Shown: positions 34,879 to 48,283, numbered from the stretch's first letter. The stretch: DNA of 64,000 nucleotides from Carnegiea gigantea (GCA_029747015.1 JAKOGI010001984.1:91179-155178); one strand, 5' to 3'. The notes: generated by a model not told the origin, from the sequence alone. Translations and numbers: made by a program.

Positions 34879-36583
34879 GTTTGTATAAGATAGGTAACTC
34901 ATTTAGCTGCATTTTTAGGAATCATTGCACATTTAGGCCTTGCATGAGGAGAGAGTGTAGTTTAGAGCATGTAGATTCTTACTTTGCATTGTTTTCTTTT
35001 TCTGATCATGAGAAGTAATGTTGAGAAGGGCAATATTAAGCTTGCAAGGTACATTTCTTACCCTACTCGTCATTTTCCTTCTTGTTAATCTCCTTTGCCT
35101 GAAAAAAAATGAAAAAATTGAAAAACTTTGGAAAAAAAAAACCTTCTATGATGCGAATACATGGTGTAAATTGTTGATTGATTAGCTTGGTTGCACGCTT
35201 GGGTTGTGGCTTTAGTTTTGGTTGTTGGAGCATGGTAGTGTGAGCTCCTTTGGTGATCATTTTGCCTTGTGTGCATGCATTTGCTTTTGAGGCTCTTTTG
35301 GTCTTGATTTGGAGTGGTTTAGCTAGTGCTTACTCATAGGGTAAATAGGGGTGACTTGACCCATGAGTTTTTGAGCCTTCATGTGACCACTCATCTTTAG
35401 TGGTTCTTTCTTTTCTTCTTGTGTGGCTTACCCTTGATTGCAACGCTAGAACTTGACTTAGCTCCTTTCCAAAACCACATTAGGTAATACGCACCATTTG
35501 ATATGAATGAGGCATTCCTTGCTGTTTAAGCCACATAGCCTAAAAAGCCACTTAAATGATGTTTAAACCCTTTTGCTCACCCACATCAAGCCTTGTCTAT
35601 CTTTATTGCTCCCACACTCGTTTCACCCTTAACCGATTTATGTTTCTTACCCTCATGCCTTTTTGAGGTTAGTGGAGCAACACTTTTTACAATTATGGGG
35701 TTTACTTTTGAGTTGGATCATCATTGGGTGTATGTTGTGGAAATTTGTGTTTGAAAAGGGAAATGAAGGGAAGCCAGAATGTCCTTAACTATGTGCCTAG
35801 CATCAAGTCCCTTGGTTTGAGCTTGCTCAAAAAAAGGGGAAAGAAAGCAAATGAAATGAGGGAAAAACAAGAGCAAGCCTCCATTTATGCACAAAAAAAA
35901 AGAGAGAGAGAAAACTTTTACAAACAAGGTGCTTGGCAAAATAGTTTTCATTCCAAATTGAATCGGCTCCCGTCTTAAGTTGTTCAAAGTTGGTTGTGGG
36001 TGTGAAGTAGAGTTTTATTTCCATCCCTTTATTGTGGAAAGTGTTCTTGCTCCCTAGCCTAAGGCTATTTAGCTCTACTTATCCCAAAAGATCTTCCCTA
36101 TCTCACCTTTGCGAAATAGCCCCATTGCACCCCTTTTCAAACCCTCTTGATCAAAGTGCGTGCATTTTTACCCTGGGTGGTGGAGGATGAAGACTTCTCT
36201 AAGCCTATGGTTTTTGTATGATTGGTCGAGCAATGAGAGTAAATATGAATACATTTAAACACTTGGAGAGGAGAGCACTACTTGACCATAAAGCGAGGCT
36301 CTTTCTGATCTCTTTTGTCCACCATTAGCAAACTAACTCCTTTCTTGCCTTAAGGATCTCATTTAGGCTTGGTAAATGCTTATAGGCAAGGTGATCCTTA
36401 GGAAGTATCATGTCTATTTTTCTTTCTCACCTCATCTTTATCATTTCTTGATTGTGTGCCCTTACTAGTTGGTTAGCCTTTATCACCATGCCTAAGAAGG
36501 GTGCTTAAGGGATCGATTTCCCCATTTGTATAGTGTCGAGCTAAGCTTGCTTAAGGATAAGCAAGAGCTAAGCATGGGAGAGT
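34879..36583 (+). other. Element D 3' noncoding region with degenerate polypurine tract
   Basis: No recognisable protein (a 35724-35978 frame has no domain). Ends in agctaagcatgggagagt (36568-36583), a weak purine tract directly before an Athila-type LTR start. Confidence 0.55.
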
Positions 36584-37800
36584 TGATAAACCCCAATTTT
36601 GACTAAGCTTATATCCTCTTTTTGGTTCATTTTCCCTAACTCTCCTTTGATTTAGAGGGATTTCACCATATAGCACCTCTTCTAACGTTGTTGCCTTATT
36701 TTAATCCCTTTTCTGCCTTTTTAAGGTAATTTCAAGATATTTAAGGAAGAGGGGCAGCTAAAACTTGGAAAAAGGCAAGATGAGAGCAAAAATGATCACC
36801 CGAAGGGCTGAGGAGAGCAAGTGAGCAAGGTAAAGATGAAGTTTCCAAGGCATAAGGATAGGCAACGTCCACCCCACTCGATGGCCTAACCTCGCTCACC
36901 AGTAATTTTCTAAGAGACGGTGACAGCCATCGTCTTCAAGACAGGCAGGCCATCGTCATGTAAGTAGACACCCCTGCTAGGCGACGGCCAGGGTGTCTCT
37001 AGGGTGACCCTTGTCGCATTTTCCCAGTTTACTTAGCCTATAAATACCCCATTTTGCCTAATTACAAGAGGGCTTGATTTCCTCTTGTAAAAGCACTTTA
37101 AACACTTTCTAGGCTTGATTTTAGGGTTAAGAATGATTAGGTTCTTGGGTTTTTGTTGGTTGAAGATCTTGAAGACTTTCATTCTCCGTTCCATTAATCT
37201 AAGTTTGTTCTTCTTCCTCTCTTTTTTCCTCTTGAGTTGGTTTTGTTTAGCTTATTTGATCGTGCTTGGTTGTGATTGTTGGATTGTTAAGATGATGATT
37301 AGTGAGTAGTTTCCTCAACTTAGGTTAGGGATTAGGAGCTAGGATGGCATAATATACTTGGTGTGAACCTGTCTTGCCTTAATTTCCAAATTATTTAGGG
37401 GTCTCATTCTCTACCCACCAAGTGTTCGATGAAATGCTCAAAAGGATATTTCATCTGATACTTGGGCTGAATAATCACAGCAAGAGGTGGGTATTCACCT
37501 TTTGTGGATAGAAGAAGAGAAAACAAGTCTTGGGTATGAAAATAACCCAAGGCCTTATTAGGTGCAAGTTGGCCATATTCAACCTTAACCTTCAAGTCCC
37601 CATGAAAATAGGTGGGCTTGGTGATTAAGGTTACCTTTACTCTTCAAAAGGAGGTTTAGGGGGTCTTAAACAGGCCAATCAACCCTTTTATGAATCATTT
37701 GTCGATTAAGTCAAGTTTGAGAGTCCATGCCTAGTATGAATAAGTAGCCATTAGTGACTAATCCCTCGACGTAAGTTCTTCCTCCAAGTGAATTTTAGAC
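36584..37800 (+). repeat. Element D 3' LTR (right end uncertain)
   Basis: Begins TGATAAACCCCAATTTTGAC, a typical Athila-type LTR start. It contains GGCGAC/GTCGCC-rich sequence (36860-36990), a TATA box, and accaagtgttcgatgaaatg (37419-37438), which resembles a conserved Athila LTR phrase. No second LTR copy is available to fix the right border. Confidence 0.6.
37039..37046 (+). promoter_or_regulatory. TATA box of element D LTR
   Basis: tataaata in the context ttagcctataaatacccc, in the middle of the LTR as expected for the U3/R boundary. Confidence 0.55.
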
Positions 37801-37927
37801 TACTATTTTCCCTAGTCTTTGTTTCTTTCACTCTCAAACTTACTCTTCACCTCTCTAGATCCAACCTAATCATTAAGTTAGGTATCCTAAAGTCTTAGTT
37901 AGGATGAAGAATTATTACACTTAAATT

Positions 37928-38195
37928 CAACTAAAACTGCTTCATATAAATTATTACTAAAACTGCTTCATTTAAATTCGACTAAAACTGCTTCACCTAA
38001 TCACTAAAATTGCTTCACATAAATTATTACACTTAGCTAGGATGCAATTATTCTAATATAGCTAATATAATTAATTCAACTAATAAATAGTTATTAAACT
38101 ACTTCACATAAATTATTACACTTAGTTAGGATGCATAATTAGTCCAATATAGCTAATATAACAAAATTCGGCTAATAAAATAGTTAATCTAGTCA
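37928..38195 (+). repeat. Short tandem duplications (actaaaactgcttca; 89-bp unit)
   Basis: The phrase actaaaactgcttca recurs at about 37928, 37962 and 37981. An 89-bp unit starting cttcacataaattattacac is then duplicated at 38013 and 38102. Immediately downstream (38228-38262) is a sequence that read on the minus strand resembles a chromovirus 3' end (ggacaaaattct, then a G run). Confidence 0.65.
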
Positions 38196-38229
38196 ATTAT
38201 CCTGAACTCCAAAATCCACGACTATTATA

Positions 38230-41100
38230 CCCCCCCAAAAAAAGAATTTTGTCCTTGAAATTCTAAGGTCTATGGTATAGTAAAACACGAGGCTCACATA
38301 CATGTGGCAAAACCACACAACTCAACAATAAATCTAAAACTTTACTTACAATTACATATAATTTTCAAATTGGAAAAGATATTTATGGTATCCAACCTCC
38401 TCTCACCAATCCTCTTTAAACATCTGCTCACTCTATTGCGGCGTTGAGGGCAAGTCGCGTAAAAGAGAGGCAAATCAGTTAGTGTGGATATCTATATCAA
38501 ACCTGTTTTAGAAATGACCATTAACTTTTTAATTTATACTGAAGCAATACCAATATAGCAGCAATTCGAAGTTCAAACCGCGTTGATTTTGAGGTTCTTG
38601 TAGGCATTGCTATGAGGAGAGACTTTGAGTTATGTGAGAATCAATCAAATTATGAAGTGGATTGACGTGTTGTGATGTTGTGCCGTTCTCTACTGGCGGA
38701 CAGAGTTAGTCGATAATTTGCTAGCCGCTAGAATTGTTGTCATTGTTAGTTGTGAGTTCTTGAAGGCCCTATTTACGTTAAAGAGAGCAAGAAGGCAGAG
38801 AATTAGCTAAATGGTTCATGAATCGGTTCAGTAGCAAACCAGTTTTGTAAACCGAGCAGCGAATTACCCTGCCGCCTTAGCTTAAGCCACACTTTCCTGT
38901 TTGATTGCATGCAAGCCTCAGCTTATCAATGTACGTGAACTCGGAACCAAATGTAGGTTATTGAATGGCTTAGCCGAATTGTTCCATTAGTTGCACTGTC
39001 GACCAAAACATTAAAATGCTACTCTTGAACAATGAACTATTATATAAAGGCAGCGAGTTATTTTAAACTTTCCATTTTGTATAAGATTAAAACAAAATTG
39101 GTAAATGAAAACCGATGATTAATTTACAGAACCAAACTGTTGTCTACTTTTAACTGAAGCTAAGTGTGATTACATTGTAACCTCTAATTTTTGAATCAAG
39201 TTTGAACATCTTTGAAGTTAAACTGGATGTTAACTTGGTCGATAACCTGCTTACAAGTTTTCCTCCTAAACTGAACAACGTTATGCTTTTTCAGAAATCG
39301 ATTTTTCTATTAATAAGGCTTGGTTAGCTTTCTCAAAAATGAATGTGCTATTGCTATGGCAAAACAGGAATTTTATTGTCAACTATGTTTCAAAGTGAAG
39401 TGCATTTGACATATTTTGGGCTAGGAGGGTAGTGCTAATATAAAGGACTCGATCTTGGGAGAAGATCTTAGGATCCTGATTGGAGCAGGAATCCTACATG
39501 TTGCTATCCTGACGAGGATAGAAATTCGTTGACTTTAGGAGGCCCTGGGATACAAAAATAGTGAATCATGTCACTCACATAGCGAGAGCTCTAACTTGTG
39601 AACCCAATGCCCAAAAAAGTTATTTCTTACCATTATAAGTGAAAACCCTTAATTCTGATTTTTCTCGATGCGAAAATTTGAAATGTGCATGAGTTATTTG
39701 TAAAAGGATCCTTACATTTATAAATGTAGTTTAGTTTTAAGAAGGAAAAGCATTCTATAATAAAATGATTTAGCTTAGTTAAAGTTTGTATTCTTCTATG
39801 CGCTATGTCTATTCCTTGCTAAAAGACTTCATGTAATGATGACAAATAGGACGCTTTGAGATTAAGTGGGTAATTGGACTCAAGTAGGCCACCAACCTCA
39901 ATGGTGAGGATAAGCTAAATGGAGATGTGGTTTTCCTTGGGTTCTTGTATGGCTAATATGTTAATAACAATATGTATGATTTCCATGTGTTTGCTACTTA
40001 TTAGTATTGTATGTAGCTGTTTTGTTTTTCTTGGGGTTGAAAATCATTCACTGAACGTGTGGTAGCTCACTCCCTCTCCATTCCCTTTTCCCCTAAATTC
40101 TGGAAAAGACAGGTAGAAGGCGGTTCTCATAAGTCGAGTCTAAACCTCCCTTCTTGCATAGAGAAAGAGTTATATGTATGTATACGTAGAATCATGAGTT
40201 GAATGATGTAATGTGATGTATTCGTATGGTCTAGAATTATGTGAAGTTAATTGCTACAGATCATATAATACATATTGACTAGCGATCGCTTTAAAGGGTC
40301 ATGTGGGCCAACCATCTAAATAGCCAGTTGTATTATGGGTCAAAGTTGAGTTTTATTCTCGAGAAGTAATCCCAATGCTTTGCATGTATGATCTGTTGAG
40401 CTATATCTTTTATTCCTTTATTTTGTTTTGCTTTATAGCACATGCATTCAGGGTGTATGGCCTATATAGTTATGATCTCCAACACATAGCTGACATTGTT
40501 GAACATTTCCTTCATGTTTTGATTGTTACGAATACCTAATGTAAGGCTTTAAGCCCAAGTTATGCTCAGTTTTTAGGCAGAACCCTGCCTGTTTTGTTCC
40601 ATAATTTTAGTGACCACTAACATCACTGGCCCTCGGGGTAAGGGGTGGTATAGCTACCCTGTTTAATGTGCAGTAGAAGCCACCAAATTAAACATGCTCC
40701 AATACCATTCAGATTTGAATTGTCTAAGACCTTAGTTCCCTCATGAACTTCCTAAGGGCACTAGCATCCCTAATTAGATCATCCTAAAAAGGGAAAGGTG
40801 AAAAACAACATCGGATTCACATTAGATGAAAACAAGAAATAGAGTGAAGAAGGAAGAACACTTACTATGTTTATCGCAGTATAATTAGATTCATGACAAC
40901 CAGCACCCAGTAAAGGTCACGTCCATCCTAAGCATTGACAGAACTTCATTCCCTCTCAATAAAGGTATCTTGAGGGAGTATTTCCTTCCTATGGAGCGGG
41001 TAAGCACTTCTTACACTCATGGTTTTTTGAACACAACTAATATATTTCTCATAGAGAAATGAGAAAATGGAAGAAGTTGAGGGGAAAATACATACTCAAA
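38230..41100 (+). other. Gene-free interval, probable decayed LTR debris
   Basis: No ORF with recognisable content. Phrases such as ttgagggcaagtcgcgtaaa (38445) and gtggtagctcactccctc (40060) resemble chromovirus LTR sequence, but no termini or target duplications could be found. Confidence 0.4.
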
Positions 41101-41137
41101 TGCAAGGATGTGTGATTTATGCAAGGCCAAAGGGGCT

Positions 41138-41200
41138 ATTTATTAAACAAGAGGGCAAGCAAAGTAGGGCAATTTATTAAACAAGAGGGCAAGCAAAGTA
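41138..41200 (+). repeat. 34-bp direct repeat, two copies
   Basis: A 29-base identical core (atttattaaacaagagggca...) lies at 41138-41166 and 41172-41200, in a GCAAG/AAGCA-rich tract that continues to about 41780. Confidence 0.85.
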
Positions 41201-41832
41201 AGGAGGCAACTAGTCATGCTCTAGTTGGTGATGCTATGCCAAAAGCATCAAAGCAAAGCGCTCAAAATCGAGGAAGAAAGCAAAAAGGAAGAGCCAACTG
41301 CATAGGGTACCCGACCGGCATCTAAACATGCAACAAGGGCAAGAATCCAAGAAATCAAGCATCTAAGTGCATAAAAAACAAGGAACGAAAAGTAGGAATA
41401 CTAGCATACAGGCCCATCTAGTAGACCTTCATATACATACAATCTTGAAGAGGAAAGGGTGATGTCTAGGGGCTTGGTCGGTTCCTAAAAGAAGCAATCT
41501 CACATTCATGCCTTATTAAAAGAGTAAAAAAAGCAAGAAGAAAATTGGAAGACGTGGTCAAAAGGACCCAACCCATTCCTAAGGAGAATTATGGCCACAA
41601 ATTCTACCTCTCCCATGCATCAAAGCAAGCTACAAGTGGCAAACAAGAGGAGGAAATGGCAAGAGGACTTGGTCCGTTCACTAGCACATGCCAAGCAAGC
41701 AAAGAGTCCAAACTTGTCAATCTATCACTCAACTTATTCAAAGCATGCACTAGCTTTTATAATAGATTTCGCAAGAAGATAATAGCAAACAAATATGGCG
41801 GGGGTCCTTAAACAAATTGTAAATCCAAAAAA
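41201..41832 (+). other. AAGCAAG-rich noncoding interval
   Basis: Rich in caaagcaagc/catgc motifs (41225, 41618, 41692, 41740). The overlapping frames at 41119-41325 and 41545-41811 show no domain and are probably chance. Confidence 0.4.
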
Positions 41833-42424
41833 TTTGCTAGATCGGCAAAAGGTCTGCTAATCCGTCGACAAGGATACATTCACAAGTCTACTAGACTAGC
41901 GAAAGGTCCAATAGCCTGGCGACAAAGATAAATTCACAAGTCTCCTAGACTGGCAAAAGGTCCGCTAGAGCCGCAACAAGGATAAATTTACAAATCCACT
42001 ACACCGGTGAAAGGTCCCTAATCCAATGACAAGGTTGAATTCACAAGTCTGCTAGACTAACAAAAGGTCCACTAATCCAATGACAAGGATGAATTTACAA
42101 GTCCGATAGACCGACGAAAGGTTAGCTAATTCGGTGACAAGGATAAATTTACAAATTTTCTAGATTGATGAAAAGCCCGCTAATCTAGTGACAAGGATAA
42201 ATCCACAAATTCGCTAGACTGGTGAAAGGTTTATTGATCTAGTGACAAGGGTAAATTCACAAGTCCACTAACGATGAATGTTCCATTAATCCGGAAACAA
42301 AGATAAATCCAAAGATTCGCTAGACAGATGAAAGGTCTAGTAATCCAGCAAAAGGATAAATCCAGAAATTCGTTGGACTGGCAAAAGGCCTACTAATATG
42401 GAGAAAGGATAAAATTAAGAACTT
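41833..42424 (+). repeat. Minisatellite: about 11 copies of a 54-bp unit
   Basis: The unit approximates two halves: gctagactggcgaaaggtcc followed by gctaatccggtgacaaggat and then aaattcacaagtc. Eleven diverged copies can be laid end to end at 52-56 bp spacing. The halves are alike (gcta...c.ggcga.aagg), so the unit itself arose by internal duplication. No coding potential. Such arrays are known in 3' regions of Tat/Ogre-type gypsy elements, but that link is an inference here. Confidence 0.9.
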
Positions 42425-43895
42425 ATTGAATCTCAACGCAAGGGAATAACTGTTGGCCTGGCACAATGGGACATCATTAGGCCACCATCATGGTGAAAGT
42501 TAGCAAATGCCGAATCTGAGGGCCTGCAGCAGCCAGGTTCGGGTACCATATCAGTAGAGCTAGACAAGTAGCTATGAGTGAATACCGTTATCTTGACCAT
42601 CACCTTGCTTAGGCTCAATCAAAGTGGGGTTAACTGTAGATAGCTAAAAATGACATTTGTATTTTAATTGCCCAATGACGAAAGTTATGCCCCAACTTAT
42701 ACACTTAGGAGCCTTACAGAGTGAATAACAAAAATAAGAGCCCAATTAGTAAAATAAGGTCTAAGGAGAGCTCATAAATAAGTAGGACCAATGGGCCATC
42801 TCAAACTGGAATAGCCGGTTCACCAACAGAGAGCCCGGTAGGTTCGTTATACTTTCCCTCCCTCTCAAATTGTGTTTGTTTAATTAATTCTAATTCTAGT
42901 CTAAGGTTGATTAGTTTGTCGTGCTTAATCAGTCGGATCCTGGTTAAATTAGGGAATCTATTTAGACTAAGCCTAATAAAACTAGGAGTCAGTCTCCTTT
43001 ACCTACGCTATATCGGTCTATTCAACCGCTATTTAAAGGCAGGATGCCCCAAGGGTTAAGGGCATAAAAAATTGGCGTCAATTATGCATTGAGAAACTGG
43101 CATTGTGAGAGAACTGAAAAATTATGAGAGATTTCTAGTTAAGATGTACTAAAACTAGAGAGGTGAAATCCTGAGTTTCTCACTGAGTGTATTAAAGCTT
43201 TAATCAGAAAAGGTGTCACTTTCTTCGGTTCCCAGGTAAAATCAGGTGGGTTATCCTGACGGCAAAATTTCTATCTTTCTCCTACTCTTCTTCTTGATCT
43301 TTCTTGTATGATTTTTGATTTCAACTGCTAAAGAAGTAATCTTTTAGTGGTTCCTACCCTAGTAATTTGTTTACTTTACTTTTGTTCTTATTGGACAAAA
43401 AATTTTATCTTTTGCATTATCAATGTTTATTTGTACTAATGTGATGTATGATTGTGTGATAGTGTAATTAAGTTTTTGATTTCTCATATCAAATAGTAGA
43501 AACTATTTGTGATGATGGATAGTGATGTAATGCACCCTATTGCATTGATATACCATCACCCTTGATTTTAGATCTTCAGTTAGAGACTAAGTAGTCAAGA
43601 TGGTTCCCATACTAAAGATTGTTAGGAAGCCTTCCGAAAACGATTTTTGAAGTAAAATCAATTGTCCTTTGGGTTGTCCCTATTGATTGTGATTCACTTC
43701 GAAAAGGTAATTGTGGTTTGTAAACTTTCCTAAAGCTCACTAGTGAATGTACTTACGATTTAGTTATTTTCATCTTTTATTTTTTCATTCTTTTTTTTTT
43801 TGGCATAGCAATACTAATCCAAGACAGTGAAGCTAGCTGGACCAGGAATTGGATCCTGCATTAGCCTAGGAATCAGAGCGAGTTCTTGGAGCAAG
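42425..43895 (+). other. Noncoding interval, LTR-like features
   Basis: Includes a purine-rich stretch and TGTTGGCCTGG (42450) just after the minisatellite, and a possible TATA-like ctatttaaaggc (43030). This could be a Tat-type LTR following a 3'-UTR array, but no paired LTR is present. No ORF. Confidence 0.3.
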
Positions 43896-44082
43896 CATGC
43901 TGTCCTGTTCTTGGAACAGACAGTAGTCACTACCAAGGATCTAGATCAGGTGACTAGGCCTAATTCTGGCCCACGAACCCGGCCTCCTGGATTGTGTATG
44001 CTGCCCTCTTCTTGGAATAAGTAATAGTCATTGTCGGGAATCTAGATAAGGTAGATGAGCCTGATTCTGGACCAAGAACCAA
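43896..44082 (+). repeat. 101-bp tandem duplication
   Basis: catgctgtcctgttcttgga at 43896 and tatgctgccctcttcttgga at 43997 start two diverged copies, both ending in the ...ctggaccaagaacc-type phrase. Noncoding. Confidence 0.8.
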
Positions 44083-44817
44083 GTCGGTTCTTAGATCAAG
44101 ATATGGATTCAGTTTCCTTATCAGTTCCTATAAAGCTACCAACTTTTTATTTCTAAATAAAAAATAAAAATTCATAATCAGTTTTGAAAATAAATAAAAA
44201 TAACTACCCGGCAAATAAAGTGGAACTAGTCATGGGGGACTTGCGACCTAGGAGGCCCCTTGGAGTCATCCGTCCTTACAATGTTATACTTTTATACCAT
44301 TCTCTCCCTCATCTTTCAAAAGAAATTCACATGAGCCTTCTCTACTTTTCAGTGAGAACCAATCACATGCACTTCATCATGAGATATCACAAGTCTAGCT
44401 GGACAATTTAACCATATTTATCTTCGTATATTTCTTTCACTGTTTACTTGTTGCCCTCTTATGCCCTTGCTTAGTACAATTAAACTCCCTCTGATGAACA
44501 ACATTAGTCCTTGACTCTACCATGTCTCACATCAAAACCAATTCTAAAAGCAAATTCATTGTACAATTCAAACCCTTCATGCTATGATATGACTTTTTTC
44601 CCAATTAGTTCTCACTCTTCAGCTTACTTAACCAAAGTATGAACACATACTACTAACTTTTTCCCAAGGCTTTAATTGCTCAAACAACTGTGATTACTTC
44701 GTGTACCTTTGCTTTTCCATTTTCTTGATTAGAAAAGGCAAATCTAGCATAACAAGTGCAACTTTACTTAATAAACATGCAAAAAAATGTTTATATAAGG
44801 TAATCTGATCATTAGTA

Positions 44818-45250
44818 AGTATATTTGTGAACATTATTGATTGTTCGTATTACACTGAACAATAAATAAGACTCAGATATTTGTGAACATTATTGGATTT
44901 GTTTCTGAACATAACAAATTAAAATTGTAAGCATTTTTTAATATGTTTGTCAACATACTATGAACGTTACTCAATATATTTGTGAACATAAACTACTATA
45001 CAAATTATATTTGTGAACATTAAAATTATATTTATAAAGTATAATTAAGTTAAAATATTTGTGGACATTACTTCAGATATTTGTGATCAAACATTCTAAA
45101 ACAATGAATATTAGTTAACAAATCAAATAATCAGAATAACAAAATATTTAGGCTTCTCATTTGAACATTATACGATACATGCTTGTAACACACAAACTTC
45201 AAAATATTTGTGAACATTAATTACTATTATTGTGAGCATTATCTGCTGCA
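44818..45250 (+). repeat. Cluster of dispersed atatttgtgaacatta motifs
   Basis: The motif or close variants occur at about 44819, 44876, 44973, 45006, 45054, 45077 and 45209, with shorter forms (ttctgaacat, ttgtgagcatta) between them, all on the plus strand with irregular spacing in AT-rich sequence. This resembles subterminal repeats of DNA transposons, but no termini or transposase are visible. Confidence 0.6.
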
Positions 45251-48200
45251 ATTGAACGCTTTGATTAGCCTACCATATATTATCAACACTGACTTCAAAT
45301 TAACAAAACAAAAGACATATCACATCAACATCTTCAAAAACTTCTAGATCACAATGTTTGTTTTTTTTTAAAAAAAAAACCTCTAGTAAATTATATTCAC
45401 ATAATCAAATTTTTCAAAATTATATTTAGGGTTTTGATTCCAAGTGCAAGAATGTTCAACACATTACTCATCCGAGAAAACTCATTCATTAAAATAACAA
45501 TGCGTATATAATGACTGACATATTTAGGTTTGTATTCGAACCCTATAATATTTTCAAAATTGAAATAGCTTGATTATGAATATCACTATCAATAATAAGA
45601 GCAGATTTTGCACAATCATCTGTGAGAATTACTTGAAGTCAGAACTCGAAACAAAATCGAGTACCAACGAGGCTTAAATTGTCACAAAAATTGCATAACT
45701 TGGAGAGTAGGACTTTGCCAAATTTGAATAGGGTGTTAGATTCAGTCAAATTTCAAAAATAAAGGGCTAAATAAACATAACCACTAAAATGGAGGGCAAT
45801 AGGGTGAAAACCAACATGTAAAACTACAACACGTTGCGTAAAGCTATTGGGATGTGCAATACATATGCGAGTCGGGGAAGAGGGTGTACAGAAAAAAGGA
45901 ACATTTAGCCTACTTATATAATTTACAATCATAATTGATGATGTCCAGTAGTTGTTACATTATGGTTGTTCTCCTCAAAGTCAAGGCCTTCCATGATAAA
46001 TTGTGTGCTGTTCCTTCCCTTATAGTGCATTTATTCTTACTATGTGTTTCTATTTTGCTTGTGCTCCCAACATGTAGTATTAGAGTGAGTTTAATCCCAG
46101 CAAGTGATATTAGAGTTGTTTGTGGTCATGCCTCACTTTGTGGCGGGGAGCATGAATTGGGTTATAGGGGTGTAATTTAAAGAAGGTAGAAGATCAAATT
46201 AAGGCTAGGAAAGTGTGGGCCTAGAGATTTTTCTCGACAGCCAGCTGGTCTAGCTTTGGACCAATTTAGGTGAACCAATCAACTGAAAATATTACTTGAC
46301 TATGTTTTAGCCACTCCTTGGTTAGCATTTTCTGTGATTTTGATAGGAGACTGAAAAGTGCCGAAGAATTGAACTTAAGATAAACATGAATTGATGTGAA
46401 CTCAAACTTCACTTAAGCTAAACAGGATATGAGTGAAACTTGAACCCAAATTGAAGTGGTTGAAAGACCAAACTTAAACCTAACTGAATTGTTAGGAAAT
46501 TGGATAGGACTTGAACCTAAACCTAGCAACACCTTGAAGGTTCTTTATATACTTAGGTGTTCTCTACGTATTGCTAAAAAACTAAAAGGAACTTAGAGAA
46601 CGTGATCAGAACCTAAACTTGGACCTGAACCAATGAATTCAACGTAACTTAAACTTAAGGGAACTTGAGCTGCAAATCATTCTATATGTTATGTGTGTAT
46701 AATGGGTTGCCTTAGAGCACCTTGTGAGTGATTTGCGTAAATGTCAGTGAATGATTTTTTGGATGTGAGGTGGTGCAAGCTCTTGGATTCTAATGTGGTT
46801 GGCTGGAAAAAAAAAAAAAAAAAGTGAGTTTTGAATCAAGTTAATATTAGCGGTTTGACAAAAGCATTGCCTAGCTTTGTCTTAAACGAGGTGCAGATAA
46901 AATGATTCGAGTGGTATGGATTGTGATTAAATTTGAAAGCTTTATACATCGGTTCACTTGTTTTGTGTGAGAGCAATTTATTGGTTAGTTGGTAGTGTGG
47001 TTTAAATGATCTAAATTAGATGGAATTTGATAAGTTTTATACTTTTGAACCTAAAAGTGCTATTATAACTAATTAATCTTTGAAAGCAACTTGCAAACCA
47101 TGAGAGTTGTTGTTTTTCCTAAACTGAATAGTTCATTACTATGCAAAGTTGCTTCTTGAAATGGGAGTTTTTAAAGAAAATTTTATAAAGTGGGATGCCT
47201 TTTTAAAGCCTTCTTAATTGATCTATGTGGCCTTGAAAGATGTAACAGGCTAAAAAGTCTAGCACCATAGGACTCCTGATGTGTTTAGGAATTCCTAATT
47301 CACCTATACATCTAGATTAATGGTATAGTGCTAATAGGGCACTCAATCTCGTGGTTAGGTGATAGAAGACTATGTAGTCTTGGATTTTTAATTAACCTGT
47401 GCGGTCAGGTTAATAGAGCTCCTTCTTGACTTCCATATCAGTTGAATTGTGATCACCCAAGTGTAGCCTCATGCCTAAACTCCCTTTACTCAGCTAGAAG
47501 CTGAGTAGCTAGTGTTCAAATGAGGCTGACTCAAAACACGAAAAAAGTTTGTTAGTATCAAATCATTTAACTTAGTGTTGGCTTTGCTTTTGCCTAGGTT
47601 GATGCTTTTCTACCCAATTATCCATCCTTTTGGTAAAATGTGTTTTACGTATTACTCGCAGTTGATTTTAAGAGTCTTATTGTCTCATAAAGTGGCATAA
47701 GGTTGATTTATTATATTGTCAAACTATTATCATGTGCAAATGTTTCGGATTTTGGATGCCGGTCATCTATTGAGTGCATGGTTCGTTCGCTCCTTTTTCT
47801 TTTCCCTTTTTTGAGGCTCAAAGTAAGTGCGTATAGCCAATTGAAGGTTCCTACATGCTTTTTGTAGATTGATGACTTCTTTTTGCTGAAACTTGCTCAG
47901 TAGATGCCTTGAAAATTGTTAGGTTCAAATGGTTAGGTGTAAATAAGTAGAAAGTGTTACAAGACAATTATGTATGTAGAAGGACTTTGGAGGCACGGTT
48001 TAGCTTGACTCTTCTACTGCTTGGTTGGCTACTTTTTCCAATCCCGTTTATGTTTGTCATAGGTTAAAGATGTGGTTTGATGCTAATTACATTATTTAGC
48101 ATGGATGAGTTCACTCAGGGTCGTGTAGGCCCAACTTGAAAAAAATATTACGCCATTTTTAGAGTTAGGTTAATGAAATGTAAACCTACATCTTAACTGG

Positions 48201-48280
48201 CTTTAAGGGCGATGTGGTATTCCTCTATAGGGGGTGAGGCATGTCAGTGTTACATTTAGTAGTAGGATAACCTGGAGTAT
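45251..48280 (+). other. Gene-free interval
   Basis: No recognisable ORF, RNA or transposon ends. Contains ttgttttttttt/aaaaaaaaaa at 45360-45380, a 16-base A run (about 46808) and loosely repeated acttgaacctaaac phrases (46380-46680). Confidence 0.5.
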
Positions 48281-48283
48281 TAA

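Noticed and set aside
41119..41811. Lys/Gln-rich ORFs near the 34-bp repeat
   Set aside because: Composition follows the AAGCAAG repeats; overlapping frames are equally open, arguing against a real gene.
41833..42424. CRISPR-like repeat-spacer array
   Set aside because: Units are contiguous and degenerate, with no unique spacers between constant repeats, and the genome is plant nuclear; it is a minisatellite.
45935..46180. 81-codon ORF with hydrophobic stretch
   Set aside because: No homology I recognise, no supporting context or splice signals; consistent with a chance ORF.
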